Positions 1-7,357 of a DNA stretch of 64,000 nucleotides are shown in pieces. Positions within the stretch are counted from its first letter, which is position 1, and each line of letters starts with the position of its first letter. Below the pieces are notes generated by a model. It made no database searches. It had not been told where the DNA came from and saw only the letters and a list, made by a program, of their open reading frames with translations. This stretch comes from an uncultured Veillonellaceae bacterium (lineage in GTDB: Bacteria; Bacillota; Negativicutes; Selenomonadales; Selenomonadaceae), in contig CADCIX010000001.1 of NCBI GenBank assembly GCA_902801565.1, positions 107,702 through 171,701 on the forward strand. Direction: 5' to 3'. Position numbers and translations under genes: made by a program.

Positions 1-29
1 TCGAGAAATACGGCTTTGTGTGCAAATGA
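1..29 (+). CDS. modA: ModA C-terminus (molybdate-binding protein), partial
   Basis: The window opens inside a reading frame that ends EKYGFVCK followed by TGA at 27-29. That ending resembles the C-terminus of ModA-type periplasmic molybdate-binding proteins, which commonly finish with a short 'F-x-K/R-YGF' stretch. It lies 19 bp before modC, the expected position. Only eight residues are visible, so the call rests mainly on context. Confidence 0.5.
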
Positions 30-48
30 TAATTGATAAGGACTGTCT

Positions 49-1101
49 ATGGAACTGGTTGTTTCGATTCGCAAGAAATTGAGGGATTTTGTGCTGGAAG
101 CGGAGTTTGAGGTTCATGATGAGGTCCTTGCCCTGCTGGGGGCATCGGGCTGCGGCAAGAGCATGACCCTCAAGTGCATTGCGGGCATTGAGCGTCCCGA
201 TGAGGGGAGGATCCTTCTGAACGGGAGGACCCTTTTCGATAGCGAGAAGGGAATCGATCAATCCCCGCAGCTCAGGAAAGTGGGCTATCTGTTCCAGAAC
301 TATGCCCTGTTTCCCAATATGACCATTGCGGATAACATCCTGTTCGTGGCGAAGGGGACGCGGCAGGAGAAGGAGAGGAAGATGCGGGAGAACCTTGCCC
401 GCTTTGGCCTGTCGGGTCTGGAACATGCCTATCCCTCGGAACTTTCCGGCGGCCAGCAGCAAAGGGCGGCCTTTGCCCGCATCCTGTCCTCGGAGGCAGA
501 GCTCCTGCTGCTGGATGAACCCTTTTCTGCCCTGGACAGCTATCTTCGCTGGCAGCTGGAACTGGAACTCATGGAAGTCCTCAAATCCTATGAGGGGACG
601 GCTCTCCTGGTGTCCCATGACCGCAATGAGGTCTACCGCCTTGCCAATCGCGTTGCGGTCATGAACCATGGGGGCATTGAGGCCATCGATGGGAAGGAGC
701 GGCTTTTCCGGAATCCCGGGACACTGGCGGCGACACTTCTCACGGGCTGCAAGAATGTTTCCTCCGCCCATTGGGAAGGGGAAGGGGTGCTTTTTGCCGA
801 CGAGTGGGAGATTCCCCTTCATGTAGGGAAAGAGATTTTCGATGAAAAGAGCGGTGTGCGGTACGTGGGCCTGCGGGCGCATTTCCTGGAATACCGGGAG
901 GAAGCGGGGGAGAATACCTTTCCCATGGAGGTCGTCCAGGTCATCGAGGATACCTTTTCCTATCTCGTCATGGTGCGGCGGAAAGGGACCCAGGCAAAGC
1001 CCATCCGCTGGGAACTGGACAAGAAAGAGTGGCAGTCGATCTGCAATGGGGAAATCCATCTGCATTTTCCCGCGGTACATCTGATTTTGCTGGAACGATG
1101 A
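49..1101 (+). CDS. modC: Molybdate ABC transporter ATP-binding protein
   Basis: This is the ATPase subunit that powers molybdate uptake at the inner face of the cytoplasmic membrane. Visible motifs are Walker A GASGCGKS (31-38), Q-loop Gln83, signature LSGGQ (132-136), Walker B LLLLDEP (152-158) and H-loop His190. The C-terminal ~120 residues form the regulatory extension usual for ModC (350 aa, normal length). AAGGA six bases upstream supports the ATG. The partner permease modB follows, but a toxin-antitoxin pair has been inserted between them. Confidence 0.9.
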   Translation: MELVVSIRKKLRDFVLEAEFEVHDEVLALLGASGCGKSMTLKCIAGIERPDEGRILLNGRTLFDSEKGIDQSPQLRKVGYLFQNYALFPNMTIADNILFVAKGTRQEKERKMRENLARFGLSGLEHAYPSELSGGQQQRAAFARILSSEAELLLLDEPFSALDSYLRWQLELELMEVLKSYEGTALLVSHDRNEVYRLANRVAVMNHGGIEAIDGKERLFRNPGTLAATLLTGCKNVSSAHWEGEGVLFADEWEIPLHVGKEIFDEKSGVRYVGLRAHFLEYREEAGENTFPMEVVQVIEDTFSYLVMVRRKGTQAKPIRWELDKKEWQSICNGEIHLHFPAVHLILLER

Positions 1102-1119
1102 AGAGGGAACTGTTATAAT
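1091..1119 (+). promoter_or_regulatory. Probable promoter of the toxin-antitoxin pair
   Basis: A perfect TATAAT (1114-1119) lies just after the modC stop. A weak -35 (TGGAAC, 1091-1096) is 17 bp upstream, inside the end of modC. It would give the inserted pair, and perhaps modB, a promoter independent of the mod operon. Confidence 0.45.
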
Positions 1120-1154
1120 TGTGGTGTAAATGATTTCCAGGGAGATGTTTTTTC

Positions 1155-1367
1155 ATGACAAATGCCCTTATAGAACAAAAACTGGCTTCTATTCCTCAAG
1201 AATACTTGGATGAGGTAGCCACATTCCTTGACTATTTGTCATATCGCATCAAAAATGCAGAATCCCAAACCAAAGACATAAAACGCAAGCCAGGTCGCAT
1301 GAAGGGCGAAGTTTATATGTCTGACGATTTTGATGCACCTCTCGATGATTTTAAGGAGTATATGTAA
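1155..1367 (+). CDS. DUF2281-type antitoxin
   Basis: This 70-aa protein resembles the DUF2281/VapB-like antitoxins: an N-terminal 'IPxxYLDEVxxFLDYL' helix and a C-terminal tail with the family pattern 'KPGRMKGxxxMSDDFDAPLDDF'. It is expected to bind and neutralise the PIN toxin encoded 3 bp downstream and to repress the pair's promoter. GGGAGATG lies 7-8 bases before the ATG. The gene is clearly more AT-rich than modC and modB, which suggests acquisition by transfer. Confidence 0.8.
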   Translation: MTNALIEQKLASIPQEYLDEVATFLDYLSYRIKNAESQTKDIKRKPGRMKGEVYMSDDFDAPLDDFKEYM

Positions 1368-1370
1368 AAT

Positions 1371-1748
1371 ATGTACTTGTTGGATACACATACGCTGATT
1401 TGGTTTCTATCAGACAGTCCGCATCTTTCTTCAGAAGCTTGCAAAATCATATGTTCGGAAAAAGATATTTTTGCAAGCTATATTTCTCTATGGGAGATGG
1501 CCATCAAAAAGAGTTTAGGAAAACTGCGGTTTCAATATACATTCCAGCAAATAGTCCAAATGTGCCAGTATGAGCATATACATTTGTTGAATATTTCTGG
1601 TACCGATTTGGACAAACTGGAAAATCTTCCCTTTATACACCGAGATCCTTTTGACCGACTGCTTATAGCCCAAGCTCAGTCAAAAAATCTTTGCATTATT
1701 ACCAGAGATCGTATTATTCCCCAATATGACGTAAAAACTTTCTGGTAA
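1371..1748 (+). CDS. vapC: PIN-domain toxin (VapC family)
   Basis: This 125-aa protein is probably a Mg2+-dependent ribonuclease toxin. PIN-domain acidic residues are in the expected places: Asp5 in MYLLDTHTLIW, Glu42 in SLWEMAIK, Asp92 and Asp95 in HRDPFDRLL, and Asp113 in ITRDR. The sequence matches the VapC subgroup that pairs with DUF2281 antitoxins. It is AT-rich like its partner. Its stop lies 42 bp before modB, so the pair splits the molybdate operon. The RNA target cannot be read from sequence. Confidence 0.85.
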   Translation: MYLLDTHTLIWFLSDSPHLSSEACKIICSEKDIFASYISLWEMAIKKSLGKLRFQYTFQQIVQMCQYEHIHLLNISGTDLDKLENLPFIHRDPFDRLLIAQAQSKNLCIITRDRIIPQYDVKTFW

Positions 1749-1790
1749 AATTGAGTGTGTTTGCCCATTTTTTTAGAAGGAGGGAACGGT

Positions 1791-2453
1791 ATGCTGGAAT
1801 GGGCTCCGCTCGTGGTCACTTTGAAGACGGCTGTTGCAGCGACGGTCTTCACCTTCTTTCTCGGCATCGGTCTTGCCTATGCCGTTGTCCGCATGCATCG
1901 GGGGAAGGGGCTTGCGGATGCAGTCATCACGCTTCCGATGGTGCTGCCGCCCACCGTGGTGGGTTTTTTTCTTCTGCTGGCCTTTGGCAAGAGAAGTGCC
2001 ATCGGCAGGTTTCTGCTCCAGTTCGACGTGACTTTGGTCTTTACCTGGAAGGCTGCCGTCATTGCGGCGGTTGTCGTGTCCCTTCCCCTGATGTACCGGA
2101 CGGCGCGGGGGGCCTTCGAGCAGCTTGACAGGAATATCATCTATGCGGCGAGAACCCTGGGGGTTTCCGAATGGCGCATTTTCTGGCATATCCTCCTGCC
2201 CAATGCCCGGCATGGCATCCTCGCAGGGCTGGTGCTTTCCTTTACGCGGGCCTTGGGGGAATTCGGCGCAACCATCATGTTTGCAGGGAACATTCCCGGC
2301 GTCACCCAGACCATGTCCACGGCAATCTATGCTGCGGTGCAGGCCAACGACTATGACCTGGCCTTCCAATGGGCCTTGCTCCTGGTGCTCTTCTCCTTGG
2401 TCTTCGTGGTGGCCATGAATGTCTGGTCCGGTCGTTTGGCGCGCGCCAATTGA
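1791..2453 (+). CDS. modB: Molybdate ABC transporter permease
   Basis: This inner-membrane permease (about 220 aa) has five to six hydrophobic segments. It carries the EAA-loop sequence 'AARTLGVSEWRIFWHILLPNA' region (around residues 120-140) that contacts ModC. The ATG at 1791 is chosen because AGAAGGAGG lies just upstream; an in-frame GTG at 1755 has no comparable site. The gene order modA-(modC)-TA-modB differs from the usual modABC. Its TGA stop overlaps the -35 of the guaB promoter. Confidence 0.9.
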   Translation: MLEWAPLVVTLKTAVAATVFTFFLGIGLAYAVVRMHRGKGLADAVITLPMVLPPTVVGFFLLLAFGKRSAIGRFLLQFDVTLVFTWKAAVIAAVVVSLPLMYRTARGAFEQLDRNIIYAARTLGVSEWRIFWHILLPNARHGILAGLVLSFTRALGEFGATIMFAGNIPGVTQTMSTAIYAAVQANDYDLAFQWALLLVLFSLVFVVAMNVWSGRLARAN

Positions 2454-2478
2454 CAGTGTTTTTGGTTTGTAGTATAGT
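2450..2478 (+). promoter_or_regulatory. guaB promoter
   Basis: TTGACA (2450-2455) and TATAGT (2473-2478) are separated by exactly 17 bp, a strong housekeeping-type promoter. The -35 box overlaps the modB stop codon, so guaB is transcribed independently of the mod genes. Confidence 0.8.
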
Positions 2479-2517
2479 AGTAGAAATACATAAAAATACA
2501 AGAAAGAAGGGGTTACG

Positions 2518-4029
2518 TTGGCATTTTATTTTCAGGAACCATCCCATACGTTTGGGGAATATCTTCTTGTGCCCGGCTATTCCTCCGAACAGTGTATCCC
2601 GTCGAATGTTTCCTTGAGGACGCCCTTGGTGCGCTTCAGGAAAGGGGAGGAGCCGAAAATCTCCATGAACATCCCCATGACCTCGGCAATCATGCAGGCG
2701 GTGTCCAATGACACCATGGCGATTGCCCTGGCGAAGGAGGGCGGCGTGTCCTTCATCTACGGGTCCCAGTCCATCGAGGATGAGGCGGCAATGGTGCGTC
2801 GTGTCAAGACCTACAAGTCGGGGTTCGTGGGAAGCGATTCCAATATCAGGCCGACGACGACCCTCAGGGAGATCCTGGAGCTTCTGGACAGGACGGGGCA
2901 TTCCACCATGGCGGTTACCGAGGACGGAACGCCCACAGGAAAGCTCCTCGGCATTGTCACGAGCCGTGACTACCGCGTTTCCCGCATGACGGGCGACGAA
3001 CAGGCAAAGGATTTCATGACGCCCTTTGAAAAGCTCATCTATGCCGATGCGGAAAGCACGACCCTTTCCATGGCAAACGACCTCATCTGGGAGCACAAGC
3101 TCAACATGCTGCCCCTGATCGACAAGAACCAGCGGCTCAGATACATGGTGTTCCGCAAGGACTATACGGACAACAAGGCGAATGAGCTGGAGCTCATCGA
3201 TTCCAGCAAACGCTATATCGTGGGTGCCGGAATCAACACCCGCGACTATGCGGAGCGCGTCCCTGCCTTGCTGGAGGCCGGTGCGGATGTCCTCTGCATC
3301 GATTCCTCCGAGGGCTTCTCGGAATGGCAGCGCATCACCCTCAAGCATATCCATGAGAAGTTCGGCGAGGATGTGAAGGTGGGCGCAGGGAATGTGGTCG
3401 ATGCGGAAGGGTTCCGTTTCCTGGCGGATGCCGGTGCGGATTTCATCAAGGTGGGCATCGGCGGAGGCTCCATCTGCATCACCCGCGAGACGAAGGGCAT
3501 TGGTCGCGGACAGGCGACGGCTCTCATTGATGTTTGCGCGGAGAGGGACAAGTACTTTGAAGAGACGGGAATCTATATCCCCGTCTGCTCGGACGGCGGC
3601 ATTGTCCATGACTATCACATGACCCTGGCCCTGGCCATGGGAGCGGATTTCCTCATGCTGGGCCGCTATTTCTCCCGCTTCGATGAAAGCCCCTCGGATA
3701 AGGTGAAGATCAATGGCACCTATTACAAGGAGTATTGGGGCGAGGGCTCGAACCGTGCAAGGAATTGGCAGCGCTATGACCTGGGCGGCGCAAAGAAGCT
3801 GTCCTTCGAGGAGGGCGTGGATTCCTATGTGCCCTATGCGGGTTCCCTCAAGAGCAATGTGGGTGTGACCCTTTCCAAGATCCGCTCCACCATGTGCAAC
3901 TGCGGCTCCCTTTCCCTGCCGGAGTTCCGCGACAAGGCGAAGCTCACCCTGGTTTCCGCAACGAGCATTGTCGAGGGCGGCTCCCATGATGTCATCCTGC
4001 GCGACAAGTTCTCGGCGCGTTCCAATTGA
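2518..4029 (+). CDS. guaB: IMP dehydrogenase
   Basis: The enzyme oxidises IMP to XMP with NAD+, the committed step of GMP synthesis. The 503-aa protein has the (beta/alpha)8 barrel interrupted by two CBS repeats (about residues 105-225). The catalytic loop is [10 protein letters not shown], with the nucleophilic cysteine near residue 320. The flap carries the NR motif in 'GSNRARNW'. Translation starts at TTG 2518, preceded by AAGAAGGGG. A dedicated promoter and a terminator bracket the gene, so it is monocistronic. Confidence 0.93.
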   Translation: MAFYFQEPSHTFGEYLLVPGYSSEQCIPSNVSLRTPLVRFRKGEEPKISMNIPMTSAIMQAVSNDTMAIALAKEGGVSFIYGSQSIEDEAAMVRRVKTYKSGFVGSDSNIRPTTTLREILELLDRTGHSTMAVTEDGTPTGKLLGIVTSRDYRVSRMTGDEQAKDFMTPFEKLIYADAESTTLSMANDLIWEHKLNMLPLIDKNQRLRYMVFRKDYTDNKANELELIDSSKRYIVGAGINTRDYAERVPALLEAGADVLCIDSSEGFSEWQRITLKHIHEKFGEDVKVGAGNVVDAEGFRFLADAGADFIKVGIGGGSICITRETKGIGRGQATALIDVCAERDKYFEETGIYIPVCSDGGIVHDYHMTLALAMGADFLMLGRYFSRFDESPSDKVKINGTYYKEYWGEGSNRARNWQRYDLGGAKKLSFEEGVDSYVPYAGSLKSNVGVTLSKIRSTMCNCGSLSLPEFRDKAKLTLVSATSIVEGGSHDVILRDKFSARSN

Positions 4030-4056
4030 CAATTGATGATTGAGAGACAGAATGAA

Positions 4057-4089
4057 CGGTGCATGGCCTTTGGCTGTGCACCGATTTTT
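4057..4089 (+). terminator. Rho-independent terminator after guaB
   Basis: CGGTGCA (4057-4063) pairs with TGCACCG (4077-4083), and five T residues follow at 4085-4089. It lies 28 bp after the guaB stop. Confidence 0.8.
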
Positions 4090-4168
4090 CATTGGTAGTA
4101 GGAAAGGCAGCGCGTCTTGTCGAATTGAAATTATTATTAGTGCAATATACTGCGAAGGAGGGGGAGCC

Positions 4169-5065
4169 ATGATTGTGAGTGCCAGCCGCCGGACGGACAT
4201 TCCGGCCTTTTACTTTGACTGGTTCTGCCACCGGCTGCAGGAAGGATTTGTGGATGTCATAAATCCCTTCAATCGCAGGCAGGTGAGCCGTATATCTCTT
4301 TTGCCGGATTTCGTGGACTGCCTTGTGTTCTGGACGAAAGATCCTGCCCCAATGCTCGGAGGTCTCGACGTGCTTGATGCCTATCATTATTATGTGCAGA
4401 TATCCATCACTCCCTACGGCAGGGACATTGAGCGGAACCTTCGTCCCAAGGAGGACATCATCAAGACCGTGCAGGAACTCTCCCTTCGGCTGGGCAGGGA
4501 GCGGGTGGTCTGGCGCTATGATCCCATCCTTCTGAATGACCGCTATACCATCCATGACCATCTGGCGTGGTTCGGGAGGACATTGGAAGCCCTCTCTCCA
4601 TATGTGGAGCGGTGCGTCATCAGTTTCATAGACCTGTATGCCAAGACCAGGAAAAACACCCAGGGGCTCAATCTCCACGAGCTTTCCGATGATGAGATGC
4701 ATGAACTGGCGGCAGGGCTGTCCGGGATATCCAGGGGGAGCGGCGTGGTGCTCCAGACTTGTTCCGAGGCGGCTGCACTGGAACGGTACGGCATCGTCCA
4801 CGGAGCCTGCATTGACGGCAAGCTGATCGAGCGCATCACGGGAAAACCTGTCCATGGGGGAAAGGCCAAGAGCCAGCGCCCCCTCTGCAATTGTGTGGAA
4901 AGCTTCGATATTGGCGCCTACGACACATGCATCCACGGATGCCGCTACTGCTACGCCAATGCCAACGAGGGGAAGGCGCAACGCGGCTTTGAGGGGCATG
5001 ACCCCATGGCATCGGTTCTGACGGGAAGACTGTCCGGGGACGAAACGATCACGGTACATGAGTGA
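4169..5065 (+). CDS. DUF1848 family protein, probable Fe-S protein
   Basis: This cytoplasmic protein of about 298 aa begins MIVSASRRTDIPAFY, the conserved start of DUF1848 proteins. The C-terminal part holds a cysteine cluster, 'CNC' followed by 'CIHGCRYCYAN'. The CxxxCxxC spacing resembles radical-SAM-type iron-sulfur binding, so a redox or radical chemistry role is plausible but unproven. The ATG at 4169 is chosen for the strong GAAGGAGGGGG site upstream; the frame stays open further 5' without a better start. It stands alone between the guaB terminator and the repeat upstream of ctsR. Confidence 0.8.
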   Translation: MIVSASRRTDIPAFYFDWFCHRLQEGFVDVINPFNRRQVSRISLLPDFVDCLVFWTKDPAPMLGGLDVLDAYHYYVQISITPYGRDIERNLRPKEDIIKTVQELSLRLGRERVVWRYDPILLNDRYTIHDHLAWFGRTLEALSPYVERCVISFIDLYAKTRKNTQGLNLHELSDDEMHELAAGLSGISRGSGVVLQTCSEAAALERYGIVHGACIDGKLIERITGKPVHGGKAKSQRPLCNCVESFDIGAYDTCIHGCRYCYANANEGKAQRGFEGHDPMASVLTGRLSGDETITVHE

Positions 5066-5071
5066 GAGTGG

Positions 5072-5223
5072 GAAACGTCAATATGTATATTTTGCCGTTG
5101 GCAAAATTTGAACCCCCTCCGGGGGCTAGCTTCGCGTCGCAATGCGTTATGACGGGATGAACCCGTCGAAACGTCAATATGAATGTTTTTCCTCTGGAAA
5201 AACTTGAACAATTGCGTTATAAT
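5072..5223 (+). repeat. Dispersed intergenic repeat, one long unit plus one short promoter unit
   Basis: Unit 1 (5072-5167) begins GAAACGTCAAT. It then contains a TTTTGCC/GGCAAAA dyad, a CCCCCTCCGGGGG hairpin, the core GCGTCGCAATGCGTTATGAC, and a GACGGG/CCCGTC stem. Unit 2 (5168-5223) begins with the same GAAACGTCAAT and a dyad, but lacks the middle segment and ends in TATAAT. Related copies are at 21113-21350 and 45323-45462, and shorter ones at 54221-54258 and 62061-62133. Confidence 0.85.
5186..5223 (+). promoter_or_regulatory. Promoter of ctsR operon with dyad over the -35
   Basis: TTTTTCC/GGAAAAA (5186-5202) forms a dyad over the -35 region, and TATAAT lies at 5218-5223. Relative to the other copies (TTTTGCC/GGCAAAA), both arms changed together, so the symmetry is preserved. 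The -35 itself is weak here (TGGAAA, 17 bp spacer). Confidence 0.7.
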
Positions 5224-5231
5224 ATATAAAA

Positions 5232-5246
5232 GGTCAAATAGTCAAT
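5232..5246 (+). promoter_or_regulatory. Possible CtsR operator
   Basis: GGTCAAA (5232-5238) is a perfect CtsR heptad. It is followed by a degenerate second half, AGTCAAT (5240-5246), with a shorter spacing than the classical 3-nt gap. It sits between the -10 box and the ctsR start, where autoregulation would act. Confidence 0.5.
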
Positions 5247-5269
5247 GACATTGTTTGAAGGTGATACAG

Positions 5270-5722
5270 ATGAGCAACATTGCGGATTTGATTGAGGAAT
5301 ACATACTCAGGCAGCTGGCGGCGAAGCAGGACGGGAAGGTGGAGCTCAGGCGGACGGACATCGCGGACAAGATCTCCTGCGCTCCCTCCCAGATCAGCTA
5401 TGTGCTCTCCACGCGATTTACCCAGGACAAGGGGTTCGTGGTGGAGTCGCGCAGGGGATTGGGGGGCTATATCCGGATTGTGCAGATTCCCCTGAAAAAC
5501 CTTGTCTATCAGGATATGCTGGGGAAGATCAATGAGAAAACGGAGTTCCCGGAGGTGCAGTCCATGGTGCGCTATCTCCTGCAGCACCAGATGATAACGA
5601 ACCGGGAAGCCGCCCTCATGATGCAGGTCATCTCGGCGGCCTACCAGTCGGAGACCATGCCTGCGCAGGAACGGGTGCGGCTTCTGAAGGCGATGCTCCT
5701 CACCATGGAGAATTTTTCTTAA
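5270..5722 (+). CDS. ctsR: Transcriptional repressor CtsR
   Basis: CtsR represses class III heat-shock genes and is inactivated with the help of McsB/McsA and ClpC. This 150-aa protein has the winged-helix DNA-binding domain ('CAPSQISYVLSTRFT', then the glycine-rich wing 'SRRGLGGYIRI') and the C-terminal dimerisation/ClpC-interaction half. The ATG at 5270 has GAAGGTG six bases upstream and is preferred over in-frame TTG 5255 and GTG 5261. It is the first gene of ctsR-mcsA-mcsB-clpC(-radA), with a CtsR half-box just upstream. Confidence 0.93.
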   Translation: MSNIADLIEEYILRQLAAKQDGKVELRRTDIADKISCAPSQISYVLSTRFTQDKGFVVESRRGLGGYIRIVQIPLKNLVYQDMLGKINEKTEFPEVQSMVRYLLQHQMITNREAALMMQVISAAYQSETMPAQERVRLLKAMLLTMENFS

Positions 5723-5730
5723 AAGGATGG

Positions 5731-6285
5731 ATGGAAATGCTTTGTGACGAGTGCGGAAAGAATGAGGCCCATATCCATATCGTTCAGATCGGGCCAAATG
5801 GAAGGATGGAGAAAAATCTTTGCGAGGAGTGCGCGGCGGGGTACGGAACTTCGATGTTCGCTTCCCAGCAGAAAAGCATGTCGGTGGATGATTTCCTCAA
5901 GGGGGTCTTCAGCAGCGCCTCGGAGACGGACAGTGCGGCGCCCGGCCGGCACCATGAACTGGTTTGCCCGAATTGCGGGATGAGCTATCAGGATTTCCAC
6001 GATACGGGGAAGATCGGCTGTTCTGTCTGCTACGATACCTTCCGCCAGCAGCTGGAGCCGCTTCTGCGGCGGGTGCATGGCTCCAGCGTCCACAGCGGGA
6101 AGATTCCCCATCGCTCCGGCGGCGCCCTTGAGATGAAGCATGAGATCGAGGTGCTTCGCAGGAACCTTCAGGAAGCCGTCCGGCAGGAGGAGTATGAGAA
6201 GGCGGCGGAGTACCGCGATCGCATTCGCGTTCTTGAAAAGGAACTGGGCAAACAGGAAGGGGGGCTTTCCAATGGCTCTCGCTGA
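5731..6285 (+). CDS. mcsA: McsA, activator of the arginine kinase McsB
   Basis: McsA is a small zinc-binding adaptor that stimulates McsB. The 184-aa protein shows four CxxC motifs (CDEC, CEEC, CPNC, CSVC) that form two zinc ribbons, and a C-terminal UVR-type coiled-coil helix (about residues 137-172). AAAAGGATGG precedes the ATG. It lies 8 bp after ctsR and overlaps the mcsB start by 14 bp, which indicates translational coupling. Confidence 0.92.
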   Translation: MEMLCDECGKNEAHIHIVQIGPNGRMEKNLCEECAAGYGTSMFASQQKSMSVDDFLKGVFSSASETDSAAPGRHHELVCPNCGMSYQDFHDTGKIGCSVCYDTFRQQLEPLLRRVHGSSVHSGKIPHRSGGALEMKHEIEVLRRNLQEAVRQEEYEKAAEYRDRIRVLEKELGKQEGGLSNGSR

Positions 6286-7348
6286 TCTCTTTGGCAGCAC
6301 GAACCTGCCCTGGCTGGACATCGGAGGCAGGGAAGGGGATGTGGTGCTTTCCAGCCGCATACGCCTGGCACGGAATTTCCGGGAGATTCCCTTCCCGAAC
6401 CGGGCGGACTTTTCCCAGCTTGCCAAGGTGCAGGCGATGGCGGCCTCTGTGCTTCCGGATCTTGAGCGGGCAGCAGGCCAGCCCTTTGACCTGGTGGATA
6501 TGGACAAGGCAACGCCTCTTGAGCGGGAAGTGCTGATAGAGAAGAGCCTCGTCACCCGCAATTTCCTGCGAAGCCCCCAGCACCGCGTGGTGTTCATCAG
6601 TGAGGGGCGCCATGTGAGCATCATGGTGAACGAGGAGGACCATCTACGCATCCAGTGCATGGCGAAGGGGCTGGATCTGGATGCGTCGCTGGACATGGCA
6701 TCGCGCATCGACGACCTCGTGGAGTCGAAACTCGATGTGGCCTTTGACGAGAAGATGGGATACCTGACCTCCTGCCCGACGAATCTGGGCACGGGGCTCA
6801 GGGCCTCTGTGCTCCTGCACCTTCCCGGGCTTGTCTATACGAGGAACATCAACAACATCAGCAATATCTCCCAGCAGCTTGGGCTTTCCGTCCGCGCGAT
6901 TTACAGCGAGAACGACCAGGAGGGGCAGGGAAATATCTTCCAGATATCGAATCAATTGACATTGGGATTTTCCGAGGAGGAGATTGTCGGGAATCTCAAG
7001 AGCGCCGTAAAGGAAATCGCTTCCAATGAGCGCCGCGCGCGCAAGGCATTGGAGCTTTACCGCAAGGACCAGCTGGAGGATTCCGTCTGGCGTGCCTATG
7101 GCATCCTGCGTTATGCACGGTTCCTGTCGGAGAAGGAAGTATTGGATCTTTTGAGCAAGGTGCGGCTGGGCATTGATATGGGCTTCATCGATGAGGTGGG
7201 GGCGGCATGCTTCTCGGATATCCTCATCGGCAGCCGCACGAGCTATTTGCAGAATATGGCGGGCAATGAGAACATGTCCGGAAGTGAGGTGGACAGGATG
7301 CGGGCGGCTACGGTCCGTCATTCCCTGTCGAAACACAGAGTCAAATGA
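6272..7348 (+). CDS. mcsB: Protein arginine kinase McsB
   Basis: McsB phosphorylates arginines on proteins, tagging them for ClpCP and inactivating CtsR. The 358-aa protein has the ATP:guanido phosphotransferase fold: 'SSRIRLARN' near the N-terminus, and the catalytic Cys168 in SCPTNLGTGLRAS. The start ATG 6272 lies inside the end of mcsA behind GGAAGGGGGG. An upstream in-frame extension runs through mcsA coding sequence and is not used. mcsB is followed by clpC after 9 bp. Confidence 0.92.
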   Translation: MALADLFGSTNLPWLDIGGREGDVVLSSRIRLARNFREIPFPNRADFSQLAKVQAMAASVLPDLERAAGQPFDLVDMDKATPLEREVLIEKSLVTRNFLRSPQHRVVFISEGRHVSIMVNEEDHLRIQCMAKGLDLDASLDMASRIDDLVESKLDVAFDEKMGYLTSCPTNLGTGLRASVLLHLPGLVYTRNINNISNISQQLGLSVRAIYSENDQEGQGNIFQISNQLTLGFSEEEIVGNLKSAVKEIASNERRARKALELYRKDQLEDSVWRAYGILRYARFLSEKEVLDLLSKVRLGIDMGFIDEVGAACFSDILIGSRTSYLQNMAGNENMSGSEVDRMRAATVRHSLSKHRVK

Positions 7349-7357
7349 GGTTGAAAC

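Noticed and set aside
5072..5223. Repeat units as an insertion sequence
   Set aside because: No transposase frame fits in 150-240 bp, and no clear target-site duplication was visible. A non-autonomous element remains possible but unproven.
5232..5256. A full tandem CtsR operator
   Set aside because: Only one perfect GGTCAAA heptad is present. The second half is degenerate and the spacing differs from the classical site, so it is listed only as a possible operator.
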